Positions 16,449 through 23,556 of a stretch of DNA of 64,000 nt are shown piece after piece. The position numbers were made by a program, and so were the translations under genes. The DNA comes from Actinokineospora pegani. GTDB taxonomy: Bacteria; Actinomycetota; Actinomycetes; Mycobacteriales; Pseudonocardiaceae. Location of the stretch: NCBI RefSeq assembly GCF_009745975.1, contig NZ_WHOL01000086.1:40303-104302 (forward strand), read 5' to 3'. The first letter of the stretch is position 1; each line of letters begins with the position of its first letter. The notes beneath the pieces are model-generated. The model saw only the letters and a list, made by a program, of their open reading frames with translations, had not been told where the DNA came from and did no database searches.

Positions 16449-16655
16449 TCAGCGCTTGATCGACCTCTTCACCTTGTCCGCGGCGTCGCCCACGGCGTCC
16501 TTGACGTCGTCGGCGGCCTTCTTCAGGCCCGCCTTGGCCTGGTCGTACTTGCCCTCCTGGCGCAGCTCCTCGTCACCGGTGACGGTGCCCGTCGCCTCCT
16601 TGGCCTTGCCGCCCAGGTCCTCGGCCTTGTTCTCGAACTTGTCGCCGACCGACAT
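16449..16655 (-). CDS. CsbD-family stress protein
   Basis: A 68-residue, highly charged, helical protein beginning MSVGDKFENKAEDLGGKAKE and containing the family signature of Lys/Ala/Gly repeats (GTVTGDEEL, QEGKYDQAKAGLKKAADD). CsbD proteins are general-stress-induced and of unknown molecular function, probably intrinsically disordered. The inner ATG was chosen because GAGGAGG lies just upstream; a GTG seven codons earlier would bypass it. It shares no bases with the convergent sirtuin gene but abuts its stop. Confidence 0.85.
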   Translation of the reverse strand: MSVGDKFENKAEDLGGKAKEATGTVTGDEELRQEGKYDQAKAGLKKAADDVKDAVGDAADKVKRSIKR

Positions 16656-16757
16656 CGTGCCCTCCTCGTGAACCACTGTTGCCTACGGCAGGTGAGGTAC
16701 CCAGGAGGGTGCACAATCACTCGCTGGTGTCGTCTTCGTCTCCAAGGGAGCGTGAGT

Positions 16758-17465
16758 GTGAGCACGGACGCGGTGCAGGCCCGGCACGAGCGGGTGGACG
16801 TCCTCGACCACGTGGTGTGGTCGGCGCTGGCCGGGCCGCTGGCCGGGCTGGCCGTGCGGCGCGGGCGCGCGGCGCGACTGCCCGCCGAGGTGTCGCCGTT
16901 CTGCGCGGTCGAGCCGGGCAGCGGGGCGTGGGACGACCTGGCGCGGCTGATGGGGCCGGGTGGGGAAGTCCTGCTCGCCGACCCGGACCCCGGCATCCCG
17001 CGCGCCTGGGAGCGGTTGGCGACCATCGCGGGCGTGCAGTTGGTCGACGACGGCGTGGTGGGCGAGGTCGCCCCCGAGGTCGTCGCGCTGACCCGCGCGG
17101 ACGTGCCGGAGATGCTCGACCTGACCGCCCGCACGCAGCCGGGCCCGTTCCTGGACCGCACCATCGAGATGGGGTCCTACCTGGGCGTTCGGGACGGGGG
17201 CGGGCTGGTGGCGATGGCGGGCGAGCGGATGCGCGTGCCCGGCTGGACCGAGATCAGCGCCGTGTGCACCGCTGACTCGCACCGCGGCCGGGGCTTGGCC
17301 TCGACGCTCGTCCGCGCCGTCGTCGCGGGCATCCGCGAGCGCGGCGACCGCCCGATGCTGCACACCGGGGCCGCCAACACGGGCGCGATCCGGCTCTACG
17401 AGGAGCTGGGTTTCCGGCTGCGCCGCGAACTCGACTTCGCCTCGTTCCGCGTCCCGGGGCTCTGA
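16758..17465 (+). CDS. GNAT-family N-acetyltransferase (FR47-like)
   Basis: A 235-residue protein whose C-terminal half (about 115-230) is a GNAT domain: EISAVCTADSHRGRGLASTLVRAV supplies the acetyl-CoA pyrophosphate loop, and LHTGAANTGAIRLYEELGF is the typical beta6-alpha4 end. The N-terminal half resembles the extra domain of FR47-type acetyltransferases. The GTG at this position has AAGGGAG seven bases upstream. Acceptor substrate unknown. Confidence 0.85.
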   Translation: MSTDAVQARHERVDVLDHVVWSALAGPLAGLAVRRGRAARLPAEVSPFCAVEPGSGAWDDLARLMGPGGEVLLADPDPGIPRAWERLATIAGVQLVDDGVVGEVAPEVVALTRADVPEMLDLTARTQPGPFLDRTIEMGSYLGVRDGGGLVAMAGERMRVPGWTEISAVCTADSHRGRGLASTLVRAVVAGIRERGDRPMLHTGAANTGAIRLYEELGFRLRRELDFASFRVPGL

Positions 17466-17475
17466 CCACGCTCGC

Positions 17476-17907
17476 TCAGGGGTGCATCCGCGCCCCCTTG
17501 AGGACCTTGTCGACGGTGTTCTTGGGGCCGTGGACGCCGATGCCCACCAGGTCCAGTCGCGAGCGCGGCACCGCGGCGACGGCCGCCCGGTTGTCCCGGT
17601 CGTTGCCGGTGGCGAACAGGTCCGCGGTGAAGACGGAGATCCGCAGACCCCGGCCGAGGGCGCGCTCGTGCGCGGCGGTCACGGTCTCCTCGCCGCCCTG
17701 GAGCACGAGCACCGGCTGGCCCAGCATCGGCAGGTACTCGGTGCCGTCCGCGTCGAGGTAGGGCTCGCCCACGCGCTCGGGCACGGCGGCGGTGAGCCCG
17801 CTGACCAGGAAGGCGGTGACGTTCAGCTCCTGCCACGGCAGGAGGCCGTCGCGCAGCAGCACGGCGAACTTGGTGTCGAAGCGAACTGGCTCGTTGTCCT
17901 GTGTCAC
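17476..17907 (-). CDS. DUF2000-family protein
   Basis: A 143-residue protein with the family pattern RFDTKFAVLLRDGLLPWQELNVTAFLVSG at the N-terminus, YLDADGTEYLPMLGQPVLVL in the middle and GIGVHGPKNTVDKVLKG at the end. DUF2000 proteins have a peptidyl-tRNA hydrolase II-like fold but no established activity. The gene converges on the GNAT gene ten bases away and is divergent from an AraC regulator 49 bases away, which probably controls it. Confidence 0.82.
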   Translation of the reverse strand: MTQDNEPVRFDTKFAVLLRDGLLPWQELNVTAFLVSGLTAAVPERVGEPYLDADGTEYLPMLGQPVLVLQGGEETVTAAHERALGRGLRISVFTADLFATGNDRDNRAAVAAVPRSRLDLVGIGVHGPKNTVDKVLKGARMHP

Positions 17908-17956
17908 CCCGACAGTCTCAGCGGGTGCGCGGCTCCCGGTCTTGTACGTTCTTAGC

Positions 17957-18775
17957 GTGCCCGACCGCGCCGAGATCTCCGCCTGGCGGCCCTCGCTCGC
18001 GGGCGTGCGGGAGGTGCTGCACGCGCGGTTCACCGAGCACGCCTACCCCGCGCACACGCACGACGCGTGGACGGTGCTGATCATCGATTCCGGGGCCGTG
18101 CGCTACGACCTCGACCACCACGAGCACGGCGCGCTGCGCTCCCAGGTCACGATCCTGCCCCCGCACGTGCCGCACGACGGCCGCAACGCCACCGCCGACG
18201 GGTTCCGCAAGCGGGTCATCTACCTGGAGCCCGACACCCTCGACCCGGCGCTGGCGGGCGCGGCCGTCGACAACCCGGCGGTCGTCGACCCCGTCCTGCG
18301 CGACCGGGTCGACCAGCTCCACCGGGTGCTGGCCCCGCACCACGAGGACCTCGAGGCCGAGAGCCGCCTGGCCCTGATCCGCGACCGCCTGCTGCGCCAC
18401 CTCGGCCGCCCCGAGCAGCACGCCCCCGACGACGCCACCCTCGCCCACCACCTTCGCGACCTGCTCGACAGCCGCACCGTCGAGGGCCTGCCCCTCGCCG
18501 AGGCGGCCGCGGTCCTGCACGCCCACCCCGCCCATCTCGTCCGCTCGTTCAGCGCCGAGTTCGGCCTGCCGCCGCACCGCTACCTCACCGGCCGCCGCCT
18601 CGACCTGGCCCGCCGCCTGCTGCTCGAGGGCCTGCGCCCCGCCGAGGTCGCCCCGGCCGCGGGTTTCTACGACCAGAGCCACCTCACCCGCCACTTCAAG
18701 CGCCTCTTGGGCGTCCCGCCCCACCGCTTCCGCTCGGTCCCCCGACGCTTTGGCGACACCGCACCCGTGGTCTAA
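17957..18775 (+). CDS. AraC-family transcriptional regulator
   Basis: A 272-residue regulator with an AraC-type cupin ligand domain (about 20-110, HAYPAHTHDAWTVLIIDSG) and a double helix-turn-helix at the C-terminus (about 170-265: LPLAEAAAVLHAHPAHLVRSF and RPAEVAPAAGFYDQSHLTRHFK). A TACGTT box ends six bases before the GTG with no ribosome site, so the message may be leaderless. The divergent DUF2000 gene is the likely target; related AraC/DUF2000 pairs are common in actinomycetes. Confidence 0.87.
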   Translation: MPDRAEISAWRPSLAGVREVLHARFTEHAYPAHTHDAWTVLIIDSGAVRYDLDHHEHGALRSQVTILPPHVPHDGRNATADGFRKRVIYLEPDTLDPALAGAAVDNPAVVDPVLRDRVDQLHRVLAPHHEDLEAESRLALIRDRLLRHLGRPEQHAPDDATLAHHLRDLLDSRTVEGLPLAEAAAVLHAHPAHLVRSFSAEFGLPPHRYLTGRRLDLARRLLLEGLRPAEVAPAAGFYDQSHLTRHFKRLLGVPPHRFRSVPRRFGDTAPVV

Positions 18776-18821
18776 AATGTCGTCTTATGGACGACGAATC
18801 TCGAGTCATCGAAAGGACGAC
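18750..18821 (+). promoter_or_regulatory. Promoter and twin operators of the Hsp-linked regulator gene
   Basis: A -35-like TTGGCG (18750-18755) and a -10 TAAAAT (18773-18778) are 17 bases apart and put the start of transcription at the ATG (18787). Two 17-base palindromes follow: GTCGTC-N5-GACGAC at 18779-18795, covering the start codon, and GTCATC-N5-GACGAC at 18805-18821, exactly 26 bases further. The same pair at the same pitch lies at the hsp20 promoter, so this looks like autoregulation. Confidence 0.75.
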
Positions 18822-19434
18822 TTTTGCGGAGAGCCCAGAGGTCGTGCTGCGCGGGGTGCTGCGCGCCCTCGACAAGGCGAGGGCGGGCACCGCGGAGGTC
18901 GAACCGCTGCTCGCGGCCCTGACCGCGCTGCGGGAGCTGCGTGACCGGATGGCGGCGTGGGAGCCGGAGTTGATCGGCGCCGCGCGCGCGGCGGGAGCCA
19001 GTTGGGCGGCGTTGGCCCCCGCGCTGGGCGTGACCAGCAGACAGGCCGCCGAGCGCCGGTACCTGCGGCTGCAGCCGACCGGGGGCGATGAGACCACCGG
19101 GGAGCAGCGCGTCCACACCCGCCGCGACCAGCGCGCGGGCGATCGCGCGGTGAGCAAGTGGGCGCAGGACAACGCGCGCACCCTGCGCACGCTCGCCGCG
19201 CACATCCACGGCCTCGACGACCTGGACGACGCCGCCAGGGAACAGGCCGACCGCATCGGCACGGCACTGGGCGACAACGACCCCGAGCGCTTGCTTCGGC
19301 CCCTGAGCGAGGCCCGTTCGCACCTGGCGGGCCGCCAAGACCTGGTCGACCGGCTGGACTCCATCACCGAGCGGACCGACACGGTCCGCCAGGAGGCCGC
19401 CGACTCGCGTCGCGCCGGGAAGCCCGCTCGCTGA
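18787..19434 (+). CDS. HSP18-type transcriptional regulator
   Basis: A 215-residue mostly helical protein. The segment EPELIGAARAAGASWAALAPALGVTSRQAAERRYLRL (about 58-95; written here in pieces: WEPELIGAARAAGASW, LAPALGVTSRQAAERRYLRL) is a helix-turn-helix typical of the actinobacterial family annotated as Hsp18 regulators. The C-terminal half is Arg/Asp-rich helix, perhaps for dimerisation. No ribosome site precedes the ATG, and promoter spacing predicts a leaderless message whose start codon lies within a palindromic operator. The hsp20 gene 0.5 kb away carries the same operator pair, which argues that this protein represses both. Confidence 0.75.
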   Translation: MDDESRVIERTTFAESPEVVLRGVLRALDKARAGTAEVEPLLAALTALRELRDRMAAWEPELIGAARAAGASWAALAPALGVTSRQAAERRYLRLQPTGGDETTGEQRVHTRRDQRAGDRAVSKWAQDNARTLRTLAAHIHGLDDLDDAAREQADRIGTALGDNDPERLLRPLSEARSHLAGRQDLVDRLDSITERTDTVRQEAADSRRAGKPAR

Positions 19435-19452
19435 CCCGGGTCGGGTGTGCGC

Positions 19453-19815
19453 TCAGGACAGGAAGCCCTCGGTGACCGAGTCCAGGAACTCCGCCACGGC
19501 CCCGGGTGCGGGCCGGGGCGTGTCCGCGCTGAGACGGGCGACGCGGGTCAGGTCGGTCCCGGCCTCCTGCGCCACCGACCAGCCCTGGTCCTCGTCCCAC
19601 ACCAGGGCCAGCGGCCGGTCCGGGTGCGCCGGGCCGCGCACGTCCAGTGCGATGTAGACGGAGACGGGGCTGTCTTGGTCGACCATCACCGATTCGACCC
19701 CGACGCCCACGGCCTCGGCGACCGCCCGCGCGTAGCGCCAGACCGCGATGTGGTCCACGACGAGGTGCGCGGGCTCGACGATGGGATCAGCGATGGGATC
19801 AGCGAGCAGGGTCAT
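19453..19815 (-). CDS. DUF6292-family protein
   Basis: A 120-residue acidic protein found in actinomycetes, with a core YARAVAEAVGVGVESVMVD, YIALDVRG and LALVWDEDQGWSVAQE. Function is unknown. Near its N-terminus the sequence ADPI is encoded twice by a direct repeat (GATGGGATCAGC, 19782-19805), a possible slippage product. It lies between the Hsp-linked regulator and hsp20, downstream of hsp20 on the same strand, and may be cotranscribed with it. Confidence 0.72.
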   Translation of the reverse strand: MTLLADPIADPIVEPAHLVVDHIAVWRYARAVAEAVGVGVESVMVDQDSPVSVYIALDVRGPAHPDRPLALVWDEDQGWSVAQEAGTDLTRVARLSADTPRPAPGAVAEFLDSVTEGFLS

Positions 19816-19890
19816 CTCTCCACCTCCCGGATCGAGTGCCGCCGACGCGAGGACAGGCCCGGGACGCGAGCGTCCCGGGCCTGCGCGCCG

Positions 19891-20325
19891 TCAGCCTTGG
19901 ATCTCCTGCCTGCGATCGGCGGCCCCCACCGCGATCCGCCTCGGCTTGGCCTGTTCGGCCACGGGAATCCGCAGTGTCAGCACACCCGCGTCGTAGGACG
20001 CGGCGATGTTGTCGGTGTCGAGGGTGTCGCCCAGGAACAACTGCCGGGAGAACACACCCAGCGGCCGCTCGCTGACCTGGACCTGCACGTCCTGGTCCGC
20101 GATCGGCCTGCGCTCGGCCTTCACGGTCAGCACGTTGCGCTCCACGTCGACCTCGATGGCCTCCGGGGCCACCCCCGGCAGGTCGAAGCTGACCACGAAC
20201 TCCTGACCCGACCGGTAGGCGTCCATCGGCATGGCCGTGGGCTTGGACCACGTCCCGGAACCGCCGCCGAAGAGCTGCTGGGTCAGCCGGTCGAACTCCC
20301 GGAACGGGTCGGTGCGCATCAACAT
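19891..20325 (-). CDS. Small heat-shock protein (Hsp20/alpha-crystallin)
   Basis: A 144-residue holdase chaperone. It starts [20 protein letters not shown], has the alpha-crystallin domain at about 35-135 ([20 protein letters not shown] and the [11 protein letters not shown] strand with the usual G-L-L/I pattern), and ends in an RRQEIQG tail. It should bind unfolding proteins and pass them to DnaK. The inner ATG is chosen because of the strong GGAGGTGG ahead of it. The promoter 50-75 bases upstream is overlain by twin GTCATC-N5-GATGAC palindromes. Confidence 0.92.
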   Translation of the reverse strand: MLMRTDPFREFDRLTQQLFGGGSGTWSKPTAMPMDAYRSGQEFVVSFDLPGVAPEAIEVDVERNVLTVKAERRPIADQDVQVQVSERPLGVFSRQLFLGDTLDTDNIAASYDAGVLTLRIPVAEQAKPRRIAVGAADRRQEIQG

Positions 20326-20374
20326 CGTTCCACCTCCTGCTTGGGTCATTCCCTGTTGTCAACACGCAGGAGCA

Positions 20375-20427
20375 GTTATATCAGGTCATCGGAATGATGA
20401 CAACCAGAGCGTCATCGTGAGGATGAC
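20375..20427 (-). promoter_or_regulatory. hsp20 promoter with twin operators
   Basis: On the minus strand, -35 TTGTCA (20398-20403) and -10 TATAAC (20375-20380) are 17 bases apart. Palindrome GTCATC-N5-GATGAC at 20385-20401 fills the spacer and overlaps the -35; a second identical-arm copy lies at 20411-20427, 26 bases away. This is neither HAIR (HspR) nor CIRCE (HrcA), and it matches the pair at 18779-18821. Confidence 0.82.
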
Positions 20428-20454
20428 AACAGGGCGCCCGGGTGGTCCGGGGCA

Positions 20455-21432
20455 TCAGCGGACGAGGCCGGGCAGAGTCCGCGCCATCAGCTCCTCGGCC
20501 TCGCCGACCAAGCGGTCCACCAGCTCGGCCACCGTGGGCACGTCGTGGATGAGCCCCTGCGACTGACCGGCCCACCACATGCCACCGTCCACATCGCCCG
20601 CGGCCAGCACCCGCTCCCGGCCGCGGGCGCCGGAGGCCAGCTCGGCGACGTCGTCGAAGGTGGTCCCCCGCTCGTCCTCGATCCGCCGGATCCGCGCGCT
20701 GACGTCGTTGAGCGCGACCCGCGCGGTGTTGGCGAACTTGCGGAACACCAGGGCGGTCGCCCGCTCGTCGTTGGCCACGATCCGGTCCTTGACCCGCTGG
20801 TGGACCGGAGCCTCGGCGGTCGCGACGAAGCGGGTGCCCATGTTGACCGCCGACGCGCCCAGGGCCAGGGCCGCGACCAGGCCCGCGCCGGTGGCCAGGC
20901 CGCCACTGGCGATGAACGGGATGTCCAGCGCCCGCGCGGCGGCGGCGAACAGCACCAGCCCCGGCACGTCGTCCTCGCCGGGGTGGCCCGCGGCCTCGAA
21001 ACCGTCCACGCTGACCGCGTCGACGCCCAGCGACTGGGCCTTCACCGCGTGCCGCACCGACACGGCCTTGTGGATGACCTTGATCCCGGCCGCCCGGAAC
21101 GCGGGCAGGTGCTCGGCCGGGTTGCGCCCGGCCGTCTCCACCACCGGCACGCCCGCCGCGACGATGGCGTCCCGGTACTCGGCGTAGGGCACCGGCCGGG
21201 CGGTCGGCAGGATCGTCAGGTTCACCCCGAAGGGCTGGTCGGTCATCGAGCGGCAGCGCTCGACCTCGGCGACCAGCGCCTCCGGGGTCGGCTGGGTGAG
21301 CGCGGCCAGGAACCCCAGCGCGCCCGCCTCGGCGACCGGGGCGACCAGGTCCGCGGTGCCGACCGCGGTCATCCCGCCGCACACGACCGGGTGCCGCACC
21401 CCGAACGCCGCCGTGAACCGGGTGCTGATCAC
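20455..21432 (-). CDS. Nitronate monooxygenase / 2-nitropropane dioxygenase-like flavoprotein
   Basis: A 325-residue TIM-barrel FMN enzyme. The N-terminus RHPVVCGGMTAVGT and the later SVDGFEAAGHPGE, FIASGGLATGAGLVAAL and GASAVNMGTRF segments are those of the NMO/FabK-like family, with the active histidine in AAGHPG (about 180). Family members oxidise nitronates or act as enoyl-reductases or NADH:quinone reductases. The GTG start overlaps the stop of the acyl-CoA dehydrogenase gene by four bases, so it belongs to that operon and may have a role in acyl catabolism. Confidence 0.84.
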   Translation of the reverse strand: MISTRFTAAFGVRHPVVCGGMTAVGTADLVAPVAEAGALGFLAALTQPTPEALVAEVERCRSMTDQPFGVNLTILPTARPVPYAEYRDAIVAAGVPVVETAGRNPAEHLPAFRAAGIKVIHKAVSVRHAVKAQSLGVDAVSVDGFEAAGHPGEDDVPGLVLFAAAARALDIPFIASGGLATGAGLVAALALGASAVNMGTRFVATAEAPVHQRVKDRIVANDERATALVFRKFANTARVALNDVSARIRRIEDERGTTFDDVAELASGARGRERVLAAGDVDGGMWWAGQSQGLIHDVPTVAELVDRLVGEAEELMARTLPGLVR

Positions 21433-22595
21433 GCGCGCTGGTCGAACTTGCGCCCGAGCAGCTCGGACACGATCCGCACCCGCTGCATGGTGGGCGTGCC
21501 GCCCGCGATGGCCCAGCCGTGGGCGTCGCGGTGCAGCCGCTCGATGCCGTACTCCTCGGAGTAGCCGTTGCCGCCGTGCAGGGTGATCGCGGCGTCGGAG
21601 ACGCGCTTGCCCGCCTCGTTGGCCGCCCGCTTGGCGATCGACACCTGCAACGACTGGGGGATGCCGCGCCCGGCCTCCAGCGCGGCCCGGTAGATCAGCA
21701 GCCGGGCGGACTCGACCTGGACCACCATCTCGGCGAGGTCGGCCTGCACCGCCTGGAACTCGATCAGCGGCTTGCCGAACTGCACGCGGGTGGTGCAGTA
21801 ATCGATGCTGCGGTCGAGGGCGGCCTGGGCGATGGCCATGCTGACCGTGGAGTTGCCCAGGCGCTCCAGGGAGAAGGCGTTGAACAGCGTGCGGAAGCCG
21901 TCGCCCGCGTCGACGAGCAGGTTCTCCGCGGGCACGAGCACGTCGTCGAAGTGGATGTCGCGCGAGGGGATGCCGCGGAAGCCCATCAGCTTCTCCCGCG
22001 CGCCGAAGGACACGCCGGGGGTGTCCCTCTCGACCAGCAGCGCGCCGATCCCCTTGGCGCCGGGGGCGTCGGACAGCCGCACGTAGAGCAGGTACAGCTC
22101 GGCGTGCCCGGAGTTCGACACCCAGCGCTTCATGCCGTTGACCCGGTAGCAATCCCCCTCGAGGGTGGCCTTGGTGGTCATGTCGGTGGCCGCGGACCCG
22201 GCGTCGGGCTCGGAGATCGCCACGGCCATCGACAGCTCGCCCGCGACGATGCCGGGCAGGTACTTGGCCTTCTGCTCCGGTGTGCCGATCCGGGCGAGCA
22301 CGCTGGCCGGGCCGGTGTTGGACTCGAACACCTGGAACGCGGCCGGACGGCAGACCTTGGCCAGCTCCTCGATGACGATCAGCGCGTCGAGGATGGGCGC
22401 GCCGCCGCCGCCGTGCTCCTCGGGCAGCGCGATGCCCAGGTACCCCAGCTCGCCGAGCAGGCGGCGCTCCTCGATCGGGAACTCGACCCGGTCGCGGTCC
22501 CACTCCTCGGCCTTGGGCGCGTAGCGCTCGCGGGCGACCTTGGCCGCGGTCTCGCGCAGGGCCACCTGCTCATCGGTCAGCGTGAAGCCGGTCAT
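21429..22595 (-). CDS. Acyl-CoA dehydrogenase (leftward operon)
   Basis: A 388-residue FAD enzyme that introduces an alpha,beta double bond into an acyl-CoA. Motifs: FAD/substrate loop VAISEPDAGSAATDMTTKA (about 125-143), the middle beta domain with KRWVSNSGHA, the arginine-rich FARVQFGKPLIEFQ-like region (TTRVQFGKPLIEFQ), and the C-terminal LHGGNGYSEEYGIERLHRDA. Length fits the family. It is the first gene of the leftward arm, divergent from the ligase operon, with a 13-base palindrome 44 bases upstream of its start. Confidence 0.9.
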   Translation of the reverse strand: MTGFTLTDEQVALRETAAKVARERYAPKAEEWDRDRVEFPIEERRLLGELGYLGIALPEEHGGGGAPILDALIVIEELAKVCRPAAFQVFESNTGPASVLARIGTPEQKAKYLPGIVAGELSMAVAISEPDAGSAATDMTTKATLEGDCYRVNGMKRWVSNSGHAELYLLYVRLSDAPGAKGIGALLVERDTPGVSFGAREKLMGFRGIPSRDIHFDDVLVPAENLLVDAGDGFRTLFNAFSLERLGNSTVSMAIAQAALDRSIDYCTTRVQFGKPLIEFQAVQADLAEMVVQVESARLLIYRAALEAGRGIPQSLQVSIAKRAANEAGKRVSDAAITLHGGNGYSEEYGIERLHRDAHGWAIAGGTPTMQRVRIVSELLGRKFDQRA

Positions 22596-22638
22596 CGGCC
22601 CGTCCTCTCCGGTCTGCTGTCTATCGTCGTACCGACGC

Positions 22639-22651
22639 GCTAATGATTAGC
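22639..22651. promoter_or_regulatory. Operator-like palindrome, copy 1 of the acyl-CoA cluster
   Basis: GCTAAT-G-ATTAGC is a perfect 13-base palindrome 44 bases upstream of the leftward acyl-CoA dehydrogenase start. A near copy lies at 22734-22746 before the rightward operon, suggesting one regulator for both arms. Confidence 0.6.
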
Positions 22652-22718
22652 ATGGTTTCGCGAAGCTGGTCAAGATGGACAGCGCTTCTCCTGCGGAAAC
22701 ACCGGCACGAACGAGGTC

Positions 22719-22748
22719 TTGACTTGTATCAATGCTCATAATTAGCCT
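22719..22748 (+). promoter_or_regulatory. Promoter of the rightward acyl-CoA operon with operator copy 2
   Basis: A -35 TTGACT (22719-22724) and a -10 TAGCCT (22743-22748) are 18 bases apart; transcription should begin at about the GTG at 22756. Palindrome GCTcATaATTAGC (22734-22746, lower case marks differences from copy 1) overlaps the -10. Confidence 0.55.
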
Positions 22749-22755
22749 CTGTTGC

Positions 22756-23556
22756 GTGCTCACATCCGACAGTGCTGTCCAGGTCGACGAGCGCGGTGAG
22801 ACCCGGTGGATCACCCTGTCCGCGCCCGCCCGTCGCAACGCCTACGACGAGGAGATGGCCGAGGCCGTCGCCCTCGCCATCGAAGCCAGCAGCGACGTCC
22901 GCGTCGTGGTGCTGACCGGCGCCCCCGGCGCCTTCTGCGCGGGTGGCGCGCTCGCGGGCATGGCCGAGCCGACCACCGGCGCGATGCGCAAGCTCTACCG
23001 CTCCTCGCTGCGCATGTTCGACGCCATCCGCACCTGCCCCCGGCCGGTCATCGCGGCGGTCAACGGCGCCGCCGCGGGCGGTGGCAACGAGCTGGTGGTG
23101 GCCTGCGACTTGGCGATCGCCGCCGAGTCGGCCACCTTCGGCCAGACCGGCCCCCGGGTCGGCTCCGCCCCCGTCACCGGCGCCACGAACGTCATGGGCG
23201 TGCAGATCGGGGAGAAGCGGGCCAAGGAGCTGGCGATGCTCTGCCGCCGCTACTCCGCCGCGCAGGCCCTCGACCTGGGGCTGGTCAACGCCGTGGTCCC
23301 GGACGCCGAACTGGAGGGCGCGGTGATGTCGTGGGCTGACGAGCTGTGCGCGCTCAGCCCGCGCTACCTGGAGATCACCAAGATCAGCTCCAACGTGTGG
23401 TGGAACGCGGCCCGCGACTCGTTCTCCTCCGGCCTCGGGATGCTCGTGCAGGCGGTCGGCAGCCCCGACATGGTCGAGGGCGCGCAGGCGTTCCTGGAGA
23501 AGCGCCCGGCCAGGTTCACCCTCGACCCCGGCGATCAGCGAAAGGGAGACTCATGA
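22756..23556 (+). CDS. Enoyl-CoA hydratase/isomerase (BadI/MenB-like)
   Basis: A 266-residue crotonase-fold protein. The oxyanion-hole strands are GAFCAGGALAGM (about 62-73) and AAAGGGNELVVACDLAIA; then FGQTGPRVGSAPVTGATN and GEKRAKELAMLCRRYSA, which resemble ring-cleaving or ring-closing members (BadI, MenB) more than short-chain hydratases. The start is set at GTG 22756 because the promoter places transcription there; an in-frame ATG at 22732 would lie within the promoter. Its stop overlaps the ligase start (ATGA). Reaction: hydration or hydrolysis of an unsaturated or cyclic acyl-CoA. Confidence 0.82.
   Translation: MLTSDSAVQVDERGETRWITLSAPARRNAYDEEMAEAVALAIEASSDVRVVVLTGAPGAFCAGGALAGMAEPTTGAMRKLYRSSLRMFDAIRTCPRPVIAAVNGAAAGGGNELVVACDLAIAAESATFGQTGPRVGSAPVTGATNVMGVQIGEKRAKELAMLCRRYSAAQALDLGLVNAVVPDAELEGAVMSWADELCALSPRYLEITKISSNVWWNAARDSFSSGLGMLVQAVGSPDMVEGAQAFLEKRPARFTLDPGDQRKGDS

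Noticed and set aside
22732..22755. Upstream ATG for the enoyl-CoA hydratase gene
   Set aside because: It lies within the predicted promoter and operator, before the expected transcription start; GTG 22756 fits better.
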